Positions 25,597 to 35,277 of a stretch of 64,000 bases of DNA are shown here, in pieces; positions within the stretch are counted from its first letter, which is position 1, and every line of letters begins with the position of its first letter. Source of the DNA: Aliiroseovarius sp. S1339 (GTDB lineage Bacteria > Pseudomonadota > Alphaproteobacteria > Rhodobacterales > Rhodobacteraceae). Location of the stretch: contig NZ_JALPQG010000003.1 of assembly GCF_023195695.1 (NCBI RefSeq), positions 62,001-126,000 on the forward strand. Reading direction: 5' to 3'. Made by a program: the position numbers and the translations under genes. The notes under the pieces are model-generated. The model was not told the DNA's origin. It worked only from the letters and a program-made list of their open reading frames with translations, and ran no database searches.

Positions 25597-28107
25597 TTAC
25601 TCCAACGTGCGTTCAACTTCTTCACGTTCGAAGATCTCAATCACGTCCTGCGGGCGGATGTCGTCGTAATTCTCAAACGCCATACCGCATTCCTGACCCG
25701 ACTGAACCTCTTTCACTTCGTCCTTGAAGCGTTTCAGCGTTTTCAGCGTGCCTTCGTGGATCACCACGTTGTCGCGCAGCAGGCGCACACCGGCTGATCG
25801 ACGCGCCACACCTTCGGTGACCAGACAGCCAGCAACTTTGCCAACGCCCGACACCTTGAAGACTTCGCGAATTTCGGCATAACCAATGAAGTTTTCGCGC
25901 ACTTCGGCGGACAGAAGGCCCGACGCCGCCGCTTTTACATCATCCACAAGATCATAAATGATCGAGTAATACCGGATCTCGACGCCTTTTTGGTTGGCCG
26001 AGGCGCGGGCCGATGCGTTTGCACGAACGTTGAAGCCGATCACTGGCGCACCCGACGCTTCGGCCAGGCCGATGTCGGATTCCGTGACCGCGCCAACACC
26101 ATAGTGCAGAACGCGCACGCGGACTTCGTCGTTGCCGATCTTTTCCATCGCCTGAACGATGGCTTCGGCAGAACCCTGCACGTCGGCTTTGACCAGAATG
26201 GGCAGCTCGGCGACGTCTTCGTCGGCCTTCGCCTTCGCCATCATCTGTTCCAGCGTGGTTGCGGCACCCGCTGCAGCGCGCTTGTCCTTCGCCGCCTGGT
26301 GGCGGTATTCGGCAATCTCGCGCGCCTGAGCATCGGTATCCACGACGTTCAGAACGTCGCCGGCTTCGGGCGTGCCGTTCAGGCCAAGCACCTCGACCGG
26401 AACCGAGGGGCCAGCTTCTTCGACACGCTCGCCCTGGTCGTTGACCAGCGCACGAACCTTACCATACTGCTCGCCCACGACGAAGATATCGCCCTGTTTC
26501 AGCGTGCCGTTCTGGACCAGAACCGTCGCAACCGGGCCGCGACCCACATCAAGCTGCGCTTCGATCACAGCGCCGGATGCGGCGCGTGTCGGGTTGGCTT
26601 TCAGCTCTAGGATCTCGGCTTGCAGTGCGATTGCTTCCAGAAGCTCGTCGATGCCTTGCCCAGTGACCGCCGATACCTCGACGTCCTGAACGTCACCCGA
26701 CATCTTCTCAACAATCACTTCGTGTTGCAGAAGCTCTGCGCGCACCTGATCGGGGTTCGCAGACGGCTTGTCGCATTTGTTGATTGCCACAATCATTGGC
26801 ACTTCGGCAGCCTTGGCGTGGTTGATGGCTTCGATGGTCTGCGGCATGACAGCATCATCGGCTGCCACAACCAGAACCACGATATCCGTGACCTGCGCGC
26901 CACGGGCCCGCATCGAGGTAAACGCGGCATGGCCGGGTGTATCAAGGAAGGACAGCACCGCACCATTATCGGTCGTTACCTGATAGGCGCCGATGTGCTG
27001 GGTGATGCCACCTGCTTCGCCAGCCGTAACTTTTGCATTCCGGATTGCATCCAGAAGCGAGGTTTTGCCGTGGTCAACGTGACCCATGATGGTGATGACA
27101 GGCGGACGGTCGACAAGATCTTCGTCCTTGTCTTCAACCTGGTCGATCACATCTTCAACGTCAGCGTCAGAAACGCGCACGACTTTGTGGCCGAACTCTT
27201 CGATGATCAGCTCGGCAGTGTCTGCGTCAATCGACTGGTTTTGCGTGACCATCATGTCCATGTTCATCAGCGCCTTCACGACGTCTGCGACACGCTCTGC
27301 CATACGGACGGCAAGCTCGGATACTACGATGGCTTCCGGCAGTTGCACGTCGCGAATGATCTTTTCGCGATCAACATTCTCGCCCATCGCTTTTTGACGC
27401 GCACGTTCTTGCTTACGACGCATCGACGCAACCGAGCGGTGGCGATCACCGCCGCCACGAAGCGCTTGGTTCAGGGTCAGCTTGCCCGACCGACGGCCAT
27501 CATCACGCCCAGCACCCTTGGTGTTGCGGTTTTGACGGTCAGCCGTTGGGCCGCCACGGTCATCTTTCTTGCGCGGGCCCGAAGGTGCCTTGCCGGGACC
27601 GCGTTGCTCGGCGGCCTGCGCGGCTGCGGGGTCAGCGGTCGGGGTTGCGGCAGGCTGCTTGGCGCGGGTCTTGGCCTCTTCGGCCTCGCGTTTCTTGCGT
27701 TCGTCCTCGTCCGCCTTGGCTTTCAGCGCTTCTTCACGCTCACGTTCTTCGCGTTCTTTGGTTTCCGCTTCCTCGCGACGGCGGTTGCGCTCTTCTTCGC
27801 GCGCCTTTTCGTCGGCAGCGCGCGTCGCGGCTTCTTCCGTCTCGCGGGCCTTAGCAGCCTGCAGGGCCTTCATGCGGCGATCCAGCTCTGCGTCCGAGAT
27901 GCCAGCGGGGCGTTTTTTGGGATCGCCAGCCGCAGGAGAGGTCGCACCAGCACCAGAAGTCGCACCCGGCTTGGGCACGACAATACGCTTGCGTTTCGTT
28001 TCGACCACGACGTTCTTCGTCCGCCCGTGGCTGAAGCTTTGCTTCACCTGACCGGGGCGAGCTCCGCCACGCAGTCCCAGGGTCTTTTTACCGTCATTAT
28101 CGCTCAT
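25597..28107 (-). CDS. infB: Translation initiation factor IF-2
   Basis: This 836-residue GTPase has a long basic/acidic low-complexity N terminus (about residues 50-230, rich in Glu, Arg, Lys and Ala), then the IF-2N-type segment, the G domain with [20 protein letters not shown] and NKCDK, and the C-terminal domains that hold fMet-tRNA. It places initiator tRNA on the 30S subunit. Its ATG overlaps the ylxR stop (ATGA). It is the last gene of the operon and is followed by the bidirectional terminator; rbfA and truB do not follow. Confidence 0.99.
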   Translation of the reverse strand: MSDNDGKKTLGLRGGARPGQVKQSFSHGRTKNVVVETKRKRIVVPKPGATSGAGATSPAAGDPKKRPAGISDAELDRRMKALQAAKARETEEAATRAADEKAREEERNRRREEAETKEREEREREEALKAKADEDERKKREAEEAKTRAKQPAATPTADPAAAQAAEQRGPGKAPSGPRKKDDRGGPTADRQNRNTKGAGRDDGRRSGKLTLNQALRGGGDRHRSVASMRRKQERARQKAMGENVDREKIIRDVQLPEAIVVSELAVRMAERVADVVKALMNMDMMVTQNQSIDADTAELIIEEFGHKVVRVSDADVEDVIDQVEDKDEDLVDRPPVITIMGHVDHGKTSLLDAIRNAKVTAGEAGGITQHIGAYQVTTDNGAVLSFLDTPGHAAFTSMRARGAQVTDIVVLVVAADDAVMPQTIEAINHAKAAEVPMIVAINKCDKPSANPDQVRAELLQHEVIVEKMSGDVQDVEVSAVTGQGIDELLEAIALQAEILELKANPTRAASGAVIEAQLDVGRGPVATVLVQNGTLKQGDIFVVGEQYGKVRALVNDQGERVEEAGPSVPVEVLGLNGTPEAGDVLNVVDTDAQAREIAEYRHQAAKDKRAAAGAATTLEQMMAKAKADEDVAELPILVKADVQGSAEAIVQAMEKIGNDEVRVRVLHYGVGAVTESDIGLAEASGAPVIGFNVRANASARASANQKGVEIRYYSIIYDLVDDVKAAASGLLSAEVRENFIGYAEIREVFKVSGVGKVAGCLVTEGVARRSAGVRLLRDNVVIHEGTLKTLKRFKDEVKEVQSGQECGMAFENYDDIRPQDVIEIFEREEVERTLE

Positions 28108-28742
28108 CTGGTCTTCGTACCTTTCCGGTGACCCTTGCCACCGTCGTTGTCTTGCTCGCGCAGCGCCTGTAGTTTCTTGGCTTCCTCTACAACACGGGAT
28201 GCCAAACCACCAGACGCAAGCGCGCCATGTATCACATTTTCACGGCCAAAGGCCATACCCAGCTCATCCGCCGTCAGGCAGGTAAAGAACCGATCTTCAC
28301 CGGGCGGCGGGCGAAGCTTCGACTTGCCCCGCTCGGACCCGTCTGAGGCCTGGATCAAGACGGCTGCCTGTTCCTTAACAAGCCAGTCTTTCACCTTCTC
28401 AAACCCGGCGACCGCACCCCCCGCTTTACGCGCGAGGCTGATCAGATGGACCACACGTGACGCCAGCGCTTTTTCAAGCATCGCCAGCAAATCACCGGGC
28501 ACAGTCACCTGCTGTTTGGCCGCCCGCGAAAAAAGCCCCTTGGTGGCGGCTTTCGTCAGCGCGGCGCGGTCGGCCGATACCCAAATTCCGCGCCCCGGCA
28601 GTTTGCCCAACAGATCGGGCACCACACTTCCATCCGGCCCCACGACAAATCGGATCATCCCGGCTTTGGGCTGGGTTTCTCCGGTCGCGATACAGCGCCG
28701 TTCCGGCTCTTCCGGCCGAGACTTTTGGCCACCGCGCGTCAT
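28104..28742 (-). CDS. YlxR-L7Ae fusion RNA-binding protein
   Basis: This 212-residue protein joins a DUF448/YlxR domain (about residues 1-90, with [20 protein letters not shown] and [10 protein letters not shown]) to a ribosomal L7Ae/YlxQ-like domain (about 100-195, with [18 protein letters not shown]). In Gram-positives these are two separate genes in the same operon. Both are RNA-binding and thought to act with RNase P or the ribosome. The ATG at 28742 is chosen over the frame from 28802, which would overlap nusA. It overlaps infB by 4 bases. Confidence 0.88.
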   Translation of the reverse strand: MTRGGQKSRPEEPERRCIATGETQPKAGMIRFVVGPDGSVVPDLLGKLPGRGIWVSADRAALTKAATKGLFSRAAKQQVTVPGDLLAMLEKALASRVVHLISLARKAGGAVAGFEKVKDWLVKEQAAVLIQASDGSERGKSKLRPPPGEDRFFTCLTADELGMAFGRENVIHGALASGGLASRVVEEAKKLQALREQDNDGGKGHRKGTKTR

Positions 28743-28764
28743 GCGCCGTTCCCGAGACCTGCGA

Positions 28765-30390
28765 TCAGGCCTCGGCCTCCTCGGCGACGCCCTCGTCTTC
28801 ACCTTCGACTTCGGTTTCTTCCGTCTCTAAGTCAGCCGGATCGACCCATCCCAGCATGATGCGGGCGGTCATGACCATGTCTTGAGCCTGTTCCAGCGTT
28901 ATGCCGAATTTTTCAAGCGAGCCGTCGTCTTTTGACCGCTCACCGTCCACGGTCGTCCAGCCGCCGGCCAGTTCCCAGTCCGCGCAAGTGGCGAAATCTT
29001 CCAAGGATTTCACACCATCTTCGGCCAACGCCTCGACCATTTGCGGGGTCAGACCTTCGAACGCGATCAGGCTGTCTTCGACGCCCAGCGCGCGGGCATT
29101 TTCCAGCGCTTTGGCGTTCTGCGCTTCGATATAGTCGCGCGCACGGGCCTGAAGCTCTTCCGCGGTCGCATCGTCGACGCCGTCGATCACCAGAAGCTCG
29201 TCCACCTCGACATAGGCGACTTCTTCCAGATTCGAGAAGCCCTCGGCCACCAGAAGCTGAGCAAAGAATTCGTCCAGATCCAGTGTTTCCATGAACAGCG
29301 CCGTGCGGGTTGCAAATTCGGCCTGACGACGTTCGCTTTCTTCGGCTTCAGTCATGATGTCAATGTCGAGGTTGGTCAGCTGCGACGCAAGACGCACGTT
29401 CTGGCCGCGACGGCCAATGGCCAGTGACAACTGCTCATCCGGCACGACAACTTCGATCTTACCAGCTTCTTCGTCCAAAACCACCTTTGTCACCTCAGCG
29501 GGTTGGAGCGCGTTCACAAGGAAGGTCGGCTGGTCTTCGTTCCACGGGATGATGTCGATCTTTTCGCCCTGAAGCTCGTTCACAACGGCTTGCACGCGCG
29601 AACCACGCATACCAACACAGGCACCGACAGGGTCAATCGAGTTGTCATACGAGATCACAGCGATCTTCGCGCGCGACCCGGGGTCACGGGCGACAGCTTT
29701 GATTTCAATGATGCCGTCATAGATTTCTGGCACCTCCATTTTGAACAGCTCGGCCATGAACTCAGGCGCGGTACGGCTCAGGAAAATCTGCGGGCCACGG
29801 GCTTCGCGGCGCACATCCTTGATATAGCAACGGATACGGTCGTTCGGCCGATAGCTTTCTCGACCGATCTTTTCGTTGCGGCGCAGGATGGCTTCGCCAG
29901 TGCCCACGTCAACGATGACGTTGCCATATTCTTCGCGCTTGACCTGACCGTTGATGATTGTGCCGGCGCGGTCTTTGAATTCTTCGAACTGACGATCACG
30001 TTCGGCTTCGCGGACCTTCTGCAAGATCACCTGCTTGGCAGACTGCGCGGCAATCCGACCCATTTCAACCGGCGGCACCTCTTCTACAAACGTGTCACCG
30101 ATTTTGGGATCGTCCATATACTGCTTGGCCTGATCAACTGTGAATTCGGCTTGATAGTTCTCAAGCTCTTCATCTTCAACCACGGTGCGGACGCGGGTGA
30201 ACGTGGCGCGACCAGTCTTGCGGTCAATCGCGACGCGGATATCCATTTCGGCGCCGTAACGCGACTTGGCAGCCCGCGCGAGGCTTTCTTCCATCGCTTC
30301 GATCACCAGCGCCGGGTCGATCATTTTTTCACGCGCGACGGCCTCGGCGGTCTGAAGCAGCTCCAGCTGGTTTGCAGAAGTAATTGCCAT
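28765..30390 (-). CDS. nusA: Transcription termination/antitermination protein NusA
   Basis: This 541-residue protein has the N-terminal RNA-polymerase-binding domain, an S1 domain (about 135-200), two KH domains (with VGMRGSRVQAV and IGRRGQNVRLASQL) and two C-terminal acidic repeats ending in a Glu-rich tail. NusA modulates pausing, termination and antitermination. A consensus AGGAGG lies 9 bases before the ATG at 30390. It is 4 bases after rimP. NusA is known in E. coli to feed back on its own operon; the leader structure upstream of rimP could serve this. Confidence 0.98.
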   Translation of the reverse strand: MAITSANQLELLQTAEAVAREKMIDPALVIEAMEESLARAAKSRYGAEMDIRVAIDRKTGRATFTRVRTVVEDEELENYQAEFTVDQAKQYMDDPKIGDTFVEEVPPVEMGRIAAQSAKQVILQKVREAERDRQFEEFKDRAGTIINGQVKREEYGNVIVDVGTGEAILRRNEKIGRESYRPNDRIRCYIKDVRREARGPQIFLSRTAPEFMAELFKMEVPEIYDGIIEIKAVARDPGSRAKIAVISYDNSIDPVGACVGMRGSRVQAVVNELQGEKIDIIPWNEDQPTFLVNALQPAEVTKVVLDEEAGKIEVVVPDEQLSLAIGRRGQNVRLASQLTNLDIDIMTEAEESERRQAEFATRTALFMETLDLDEFFAQLLVAEGFSNLEEVAYVEVDELLVIDGVDDATAEELQARARDYIEAQNAKALENARALGVEDSLIAFEGLTPQMVEALAEDGVKSLEDFATCADWELAGGWTTVDGERSKDDGSLEKFGITLEQAQDMVMTARIMLGWVDPADLETEETEVEGEDEGVAEEAEA

Positions 30391-30394
30391 GGAT

Positions 30395-30979
30395 TCAGTC
30401 CTCCTCAGAACCGGTGATATCTTGAATTTCATCAAACTGGGCTTCGTCGATCTGCCCGGCATCTTTACGTTGGCGCAAGACCTCACGAATAAGGTCGTCG
30501 GTCAGAACCAGTTTGGCTTCTGACAACCAATCGAAATCAAGGCCAATGGTGACTGTTTCACCCTTATTCTCAATCTCGATCAGAATTTCGTTGCCTTCGA
30601 CGCCTGCTAAAACGCCCTTGAAGCGCTTGCGGCCGTCGATCAGCTCGGATGTTTCGATCTTGGCGACATAGCCGTTCCAAATGTCGAAATCTTTCAGGCG
30701 GGTCAGGGGGCGGTCAATACCGGGCGACCCGACTTCCAGCGTATAATTGTCGTCGATCGGATCTTCGACATCCAGTATCGCACTGACAGCGGTCGAGATA
30801 TCGGCGCATTCGTCGACTTCAATACCACCTTCGGGGCGCTCGGCCATGATCTGCAAGGTCGGCGTGTTGCCACCCATCAGGCGCAAACGCACAAGCTCAA
30901 AGCCCATCCCTTCGATCACGGGATCGACGATATCGGCCAGCCGACGGTCAATTGCTGCTTTGGCAACTAGGTTGCTCAC
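30395..30979 (-). CDS. rimP: Ribosome maturation factor RimP
   Basis: This 194-residue protein has the RimP N-terminal domain ([30 protein letters not shown]) and the C-terminal SH3-like domain. It is needed for 30S assembly. The start is set to the GTG at 30979 because GGAG sits 6 bases before it and because the product then starts as in relatives ([14 protein letters not shown]); the ATG at 30985 directly abuts the ribosome binding site. An Asp/Glu-rich tail ends the protein. It heads the rimP-nusA-ylxR-infB operon. Confidence 0.93.
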   Translation of the reverse strand: MSNLVAKAAIDRRLADIVDPVIEGMGFELVRLRLMGGNTPTLQIMAERPEGGIEVDECADISTAVSAILDVEDPIDDNYTLEVGSPGIDRPLTRLKDFDIWNGYVAKIETSELIDGRKRFKGVLAGVEGNEILIEIENKGETVTIGLDFDWLSEAKLVLTDDLIREVLRQRKDAGQIDEAQFDEIQDITGSEED

Positions 30980-31000
30980 ACGCATCTCCAAAACAAAAAA

Positions 31001-31056
31001 ACGGGCCAGCGGGCCCGTCGAAATTTCCGGTGGGCTTCGGGGGTGGAGGCCGAAGC
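31001..31056 (-). promoter_or_regulatory. Structured leader of the rimP operon with an intrinsic-terminator-like hairpin
   Basis: In the direction of rimP transcription the leader first forms a stem CCGAAGC-type (31050-31056 with 31034-31040). It then forms a perfect 7-bp stem (31012-31018 with 31001-31007, ACGGGCC-type, AGCG-type loop) followed by a run of seven T. The T-run ends only about 8 bases before the GGAG ribosome binding site. If the promoter at 31073-31101 is real, this terminator lies inside the leader and could attenuate the operon; otherwise it ends pip transcription. Confidence 0.5.
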
Positions 31057-31072
31057 GCCGCTGTTAAAAAGG

Positions 31073-31101
31073 GATATAGGTCAGTTATTGCCGGGATGCA
31101 A
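31073..31101 (-). promoter_or_regulatory. Putative rimP operon promoter
   Basis: On the minus strand TTGCAT (31101-31096) and TATATC (31078-31073) are 17 bases apart. Matches to the -35 and -10 consensus are 3/6 and 4/6. It lies in the short gap between pip and the leader hairpins. The match is modest. Confidence 0.35.
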
Positions 31102-31111
31102 GCTGAGTCTC

Positions 31112-32101
31112 TTACACACCTAACGTATCGCGCTGGCGCGCCAGTTTTTCCATCGTATGGACCAGCTCATCCGCGATGCCGCGTTCGGACAGCGCGTGAC
31201 CCGCCATATGGATCATTCGCAGATCAGAGGTCGGCCAACGTTGGTGCAATTGCCATGCGGTTGTCGGCGGGCAGATCATATCGTGGCGACCCTGCACGAT
31301 CGTGCCGGGAATATGCGCAATCCTTGGCATATCGCGCAGAATCTTGCCGTCCTCGCCCAGAAAAGCGCCGTTGGTGAAATAGTGGTTTTCAAGCCGCGCA
31401 AACGCGCGTGCGTAATCTGCTGGGCTGTCGATCATCGTGCCGGTGTTCTGGATCGAGGCGAGGGCGTTTTCCCATCCCGTCCATGCCTTGGCGTACCGCG
31501 CCTCATCCCGCTGGTTGCCGCAAAACAGTCGGCGGTTATAGGCCGCGATCATGTCGTGACGTTCATCTTCGGGAATCAGTTCTTCGAAACGCGCCCAAAG
31601 CTCGGGCCAGAATCGCCCAGCGCCGCCTCCATAAAACCAATTCAATTCGGCCTGCGTGGCAAGAAACACCCCGCGCAACACCAGCCACGCAACGCGTGTC
31701 GGGTGGGATTGGGCATAGACCAGCGCAAGCGTGGCCCCCCAACTGCCACCGAAAACGACCCAACGGTCGACGCCAAGCGTCAGGCGGATATGTTCGATAT
31801 CGCGCACCAGGTGCCACGTTGTGTTCGCTCCGATACTGGCATGAGGGCGCGACCGGCCACAGCCGCGTTGATCAAACAGGATGATCCGATAATCTTCGGG
31901 GTCGAAGAACCTGCGCATTGCCGGGGACGACCCGCCGCCCGGCCCGCCATGCAGAACAACCACTGGAATGCCATGCGGATTGCCACTTTGTTCGACATAC
32001 AACTTGTGGCCGTCGCCCACGTCCAGCATACGCCGATCATATGGGTCGATCGGGGGATGAAGCCTTGGGGTGGCGTTGTTTTTTCCTGCGGCCTTGTCCA
32101 T
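31112..32101 (-). CDS. pip: Proline iminopeptidase
   Basis: This 329-residue alpha/beta hydrolase shows the oxyanion HGGPGGG motif, the nucleophile elbow GGSWG and the FDQRGCGRS run, all typical of the S33 prolyl aminopeptidases. It releases N-terminal proline from peptides. The ATG at 32101 has GAGGT upstream and gives the family's length; the frame from 32152 overlaps the ubiG promoter region. It is divergent from ubiG with a 56-base gap. Confidence 0.93.
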   Translation of the reverse strand: MDKAAGKNNATPRLHPPIDPYDRRMLDVGDGHKLYVEQSGNPHGIPVVVLHGGPGGGSSPAMRRFFDPEDYRIILFDQRGCGRSRPHASIGANTTWHLVRDIEHIRLTLGVDRWVVFGGSWGATLALVYAQSHPTRVAWLVLRGVFLATQAELNWFYGGGAGRFWPELWARFEELIPEDERHDMIAAYNRRLFCGNQRDEARYAKAWTGWENALASIQNTGTMIDSPADYARAFARLENHYFTNGAFLGEDGKILRDMPRIAHIPGTIVQGRHDMICPPTTAWQLHQRWPTSDLRMIHMAGHALSERGIADELVHTMEKLARQRDTLGV

Positions 32102-32157
32102 ATAACCTCTATATAATGGCGGGGCCGCGCCCGCTATCAGAAAGAAAGCCATCTGCG

Positions 32158-32910
32158 ATGAGTGCTGAAACCCAAACCACCGTTGACCCTGCCGAAATTG
32201 CTAAGTTTGAAGCGATGGCCGCCGAATGGTGGGACCCCACTGGCAAGTTCAAACCGCTGCACATGATGAACCCGGTGCGTCTGGATTATATCACAAACCA
32301 GATCGCAGCAGAGTTCGGGCGTGATCTTGTGGATGTCGAGCCGTTTGAAGGCCTGCGTTTATTGGACATCGGGTGCGGCGGCGGTCTGTTGTCTGAACCC
32401 ATGACCCGTTTGGGGGCCGACGTGGTGGGCGCAGATGCGGCGGCGCGCAATATCCCGGTGGCTCAGCTTCATGCCGAACAAATGGGGCTGGATATCGACT
32501 ATCGCCACACCACCGCCGAAGCGATGGCCGATGCGGGTGAACAATTTGACGTCGTGTTAAACATGGAGGTGGTCGAACATGTCGCCGACCCGCAGGCTTA
32601 TCTAACCGCGTGTCAAAAGCTTCTGAAGCCCGGCGGGTTAATGATCACCTCTACCCTGAACCGGAACCCGAAAAGCTTCATGATGGCCATTGTCGGTGCC
32701 GAGCATGTGATGCGTTGGCTGCCCAAAGGCACGCATGAATGGTCGAAGTTTATCACGCCAGATGAATTGGCCGAACTGATCACCAAAGCTGGCCTGACCG
32801 AGGTGGACCGCAAGGGCATGGTGTTCAATCCGCTGGGGTGGAGTTGGTCTATCTCAGACCGGGATCTGTCGGTGAACTATGCTTTGGCCAGCGTAAAGCC
32901 GAAAAGCTGA
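32158..32910 (+). CDS. ubiG: Ubiquinone biosynthesis O-methyltransferase
   Basis: This 250-residue class-I methyltransferase shows the SAM-binding [15 protein letters not shown] motif, the acidic end [10 protein letters not shown] and the UbiG-typical [23 protein letters not shown]-type N terminus. It performs both O-methylations in ubiquinone synthesis. The ATG at 32158 has AGAAAG upstream; the long frame from 31918 overlaps pip on the other strand and is rejected. Confidence 0.96.
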   Translation: MSAETQTTVDPAEIAKFEAMAAEWWDPTGKFKPLHMMNPVRLDYITNQIAAEFGRDLVDVEPFEGLRLLDIGCGGGLLSEPMTRLGADVVGADAAARNIPVAQLHAEQMGLDIDYRHTTAEAMADAGEQFDVVLNMEVVEHVADPQAYLTACQKLLKPGGLMITSTLNRNPKSFMMAIVGAEHVMRWLPKGTHEWSKFITPDELAELITKAGLTEVDRKGMVFNPLGWSWSISDRDLSVNYALASVKPKS

Positions 32911-32921
32911 CACCCGCAGGA

Positions 32922-33707
32922 TCAGTCGCTTGGTGGCTTGTAGGCGCTGACCGTCGTTTCCGCCAATTCAAAACCCCCGCGACGATAAAGGCGGCCTGCG
33001 TCACTATCGGCGTGGGCGACAATCACCGCCACAGCGTCGGGCGCGCGGGACTTTGCCCAATCTAGGCTGGCACACAGCAAGGCAGAACAAATGCCGCGCC
33101 GCCGGTAATCCTCGTGCGTTTGCACCGACTGGTAACGAATCAACGTGTCGTCATGAAAGATGCCCATATCGCCCGCCAGCCTGTCGCCCACGAACGCGCC
33201 GAACCATTGACCCAAACCCTTGGCAATCTGTGCCTGCCGGGCACGTGTTTTGTTGCGCAGATAATCGTCCATGCCCCGTTCGGGTGCGCCTTCATTGATA
33301 AGGTCGGACTTGGCAATTGCTTCGCACTGGGCCCAATCATCCCTTTCAACCAAAGGTCTGATCACCACCCCGTCAGGTACAGCGACCCTGTTCAGTGCAC
33401 CACTCAGCGCCAGCGTGTCTGATTGCTCGACCCGCAAATCTGCGCCTTCAAACACCTGTTCGACCACACTGCAGGGCAAGTTGGGAATGTCCCAGCCCAA
33501 GCAAATATGTTCTGCGTTGGGAAGGTCGGCGTGAAACTGGGCGATCAATTGTTCCGCGTCCGTTGGTGGGTCGAAAAACACAATACGATTTCCAAACCAG
33601 AAATTCGGCTCGTCCGGGGTGGTTTGCACGATCCGGTCAGGGAAATTGCGCACGTTGCATTGACCCGCCTGCACCATCAGGTCGGTTGCAAACTCAAGTG
33701 CCTTCAT
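32922..33707 (-). CDS. GNAT family N-acetyltransferase
   Basis: This 261-residue protein has a C-terminal GNAT fold: a SVQTHEDYRRRGICSALL acetyl-CoA loop (Q/RxxGxG/A variant) and ADSDAGRLYRRGGF near the end. The N-terminal half is less conserved. The substrate is unknown. It starts with ATG overlapping the MarR stop (ATGA), so it is co-translated with that regulator, a common pairing for detoxifying or small-molecule acetyltransferases. Its end lies 11 bases from the convergent ubiG. Confidence 0.8.
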   Translation of the reverse strand: MKALEFATDLMVQAGQCNVRNFPDRIVQTTPDEPNFWFGNRIVFFDPPTDAEQLIAQFHADLPNAEHICLGWDIPNLPCSVVEQVFEGADLRVEQSDTLALSGALNRVAVPDGVVIRPLVERDDWAQCEAIAKSDLINEGAPERGMDDYLRNKTRARQAQIAKGLGQWFGAFVGDRLAGDMGIFHDDTLIRYQSVQTHEDYRRRGICSALLCASLDWAKSRAPDAVAVIVAHADSDAGRLYRRGGFELAETTVSAYKPPSD

Positions 33708-34150
33708 TCCATTTCGCTCAACAGCTGCCTCATTTCGCGCAGGACAGGCAGGACATTTCTGACATTTTCGGTGCCAATCTTCGTGACCATGTTGCCAATG
33801 ATCGGTGTAATGACTTGCAGTGCAGCGTCGCGCGCTGACCGTCCTGAGGGCGAAATAGTCACAAATTTTCGCCGCGCGTCATCCCAGTCTGGGCGGATAT
33901 GCACATGGCCCGCCCATTCCAGTTTGCTTAACGTATTGGTCATGGCGCCGCGCGTCACATTAAATGCCTTCGCCAATTGTGCCGGGCTTTTTTCTTCGTT
34001 CAGCCGCGCCAGATGGTTCAGAACAGAAAAGTGGCTAAGCTCCATCCCTTTTGGCAGCGCTTTAGACAGGCGATTGCGCGCAAGCTGGTCAGCCATGAAC
34101 ATTTCACTGAACAGGGCAACCGAAAGGGTTTCAACCGAGCTTTCTGACAT
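33704..34150 (-). CDS. MarR family transcriptional regulator
   Basis: This 148-residue winged-helix protein has the MarR layout: LSHFSVLNHLARL (helix 2), AQLAKAFNVTRGAMTNTLSKLE (recognition helix) and the wing DWDDARRKFVTISPSG. MarR proteins repress genes until a small ligand binds. The start ATG shares one base with the nitrilase stop, so it belongs to the nit-marR-GNAT run. No operator palindrome was identified. Confidence 0.88.
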   Translation of the reverse strand: MSESSVETLSVALFSEMFMADQLARNRLSKALPKGMELSHFSVLNHLARLNEEKSPAQLAKAFNVTRGAMTNTLSKLEWAGHVHIRPDWDDARRKFVTISPSGRSARDAALQVITPIIGNMVTKIGTENVRNVLPVLREMRQLLSEME

Positions 34151-34968
34151 CAGGGACCTTCAAATTCACGATCATGGTCAAGTGACGGCACGCGTCGGCG
34201 CGATCTTTCCACGTCGGCAAGGTCAAGATCAACCATTGTGATGCCGGGCGCATCGCCGCCATCGGCCAAAACCTCGCCCCATGGTGACACAATGAGCGAA
34301 TGCCCATGGGTCGCGCGCTTCGGTCCGTTTTGGCCACATTGCGCTGGGGCAAGAATAAAAACGCCGTTCTCAATTGCGCGAGCACGCAACAGGCTTTCCC
34401 AATGCGCGGCACCGGTCACCGGGGAGAAGGCGGCAGGGGCCGTGATAATCGTGGCGCCCGCTTTGGCCAGCTTCCGATAAAGGTGCGGAAAGCGCATGTC
34501 ATAGCAGATCGTCAAGCCAATCTTGCCAAAGGGCGTATCGGCAACAATTGCCTTATCGCCCGGACGATAGGCGGCGCTTTCGCGATAGCTCTCATTTTCG
34601 TCGATCTGCACATCAAACATATGGATCTTGTCATAGCGCGCGGTGATCGTCCCTTCGGGTGTAATCAGGAATGACCGATTGGCGAAGCGCCCGTCCGCGT
34701 CGCCAGTCTTGATCGCAAGCGAGCCGATTAGAAGCCATATGCCCAGCGCCTTCGCTTCGGCCTGCATGGCTTTCAGAAAAGGGTCTTCGACTTCGAGGTG
34801 CAGCACAACATCCTGATGACGTCGGCTGTTGGACAGAACGTTGCTAACTTCAGGGGTTAAAACAAACTCGGCCCCGGCCCCAGTTGCGTCGCGGATCATG
34901 GCGCGCACAGTTTTCAGATTTGCATCCGGGTCATCGCCCGCTGTGAACTGGATCAGCGCAGTTTTCAT
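34150..34968 (-). CDS. Carbon-nitrogen hydrolase (Nit1/nitrilase superfamily)
   Basis: This 272-residue enzyme has the nitrilase triad: Glu in TPEVSN (about residue 40), Lys in YDKIHMFDV and the Cys in GLTICYDMRFP. The short Nit1-type form fits the amidases that hydrolyse deaminated glutathione or related omega-amides; the neighbouring glutaredoxin is consistent with such a glutathione-repair role. That link is inference. It lies 3 bases after grxC and overlaps marR by one base. Confidence 0.88.
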   Translation of the reverse strand: MKTALIQFTAGDDPDANLKTVRAMIRDATGAGAEFVLTPEVSNVLSNSRRHQDVVLHLEVEDPFLKAMQAEAKALGIWLLIGSLAIKTGDADGRFANRSFLITPEGTITARYDKIHMFDVQIDENESYRESAAYRPGDKAIVADTPFGKIGLTICYDMRFPHLYRKLAKAGATIITAPAAFSPVTGAAHWESLLRARAIENGVFILAPAQCGQNGPKRATHGHSLIVSPWGEVLADGGDAPGITMVDLDLADVERSRRRVPSLDHDREFEGP

Positions 34969-34971
34969 AGT

Positions 34972-35229
34972 CTAACCCGCCAGCAATGGATCAAGTTTGC
35001 CGTCCCGGTCCAGCGCGTAAAGGTCATCAAACCCGCCGACATGCACCTCGCCAATGAAGATCTGAGGCACCGTATGGCGACCATTTGCGCGGCGCATCAT
35101 CTCTTGCCGTTTTTCAGGGTTCATCATCACGTCGATTTCGTCAAACCTCGCATCCTTGCCACTCAAAAGGCGTTTGGCGGCGTGGCAATAGCCGCACAGC
35201 TGCGTGGTATAGATGGTGACTGGCTGCAT
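34972..35229 (-). CDS. grxC: Glutaredoxin 3
   Basis: This 85-residue glutaredoxin has the dithiol active site C12-G-Y-C15, the TVPQIFIG cis-Pro loop and the GGFDDLYAL glutathione-binding segment. It reduces disulfides with glutathione. The order comF-grxC-nit recurs in relatives as I remember it. The gap to comF is 48 bases. Confidence 0.95.
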   Translation of the reverse strand: MQPVTIYTTQLCGYCHAAKRLLSGKDARFDEIDVMMNPEKRQEMMRRANGRHTVPQIFIGEVHVGGFDDLYALDRDGKLDPLLAG

Positions 35230-35277
35230 GGGATGCTCCGTTTCGTGACAGGCCAGCTTGGCCAGAACGATACGAAC

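Noticed and set aside
26620-28131. 503-residue open frame on the plus strand opposite infB
   Set aside because: It is the antisense shadow of the low-complexity part of infB; it has no ribosome binding site or family features.
29503-30417. 304-residue open frame opposite nusA
   Set aside because: Antisense shadow of a strongly conserved gene in a GC-rich genome.
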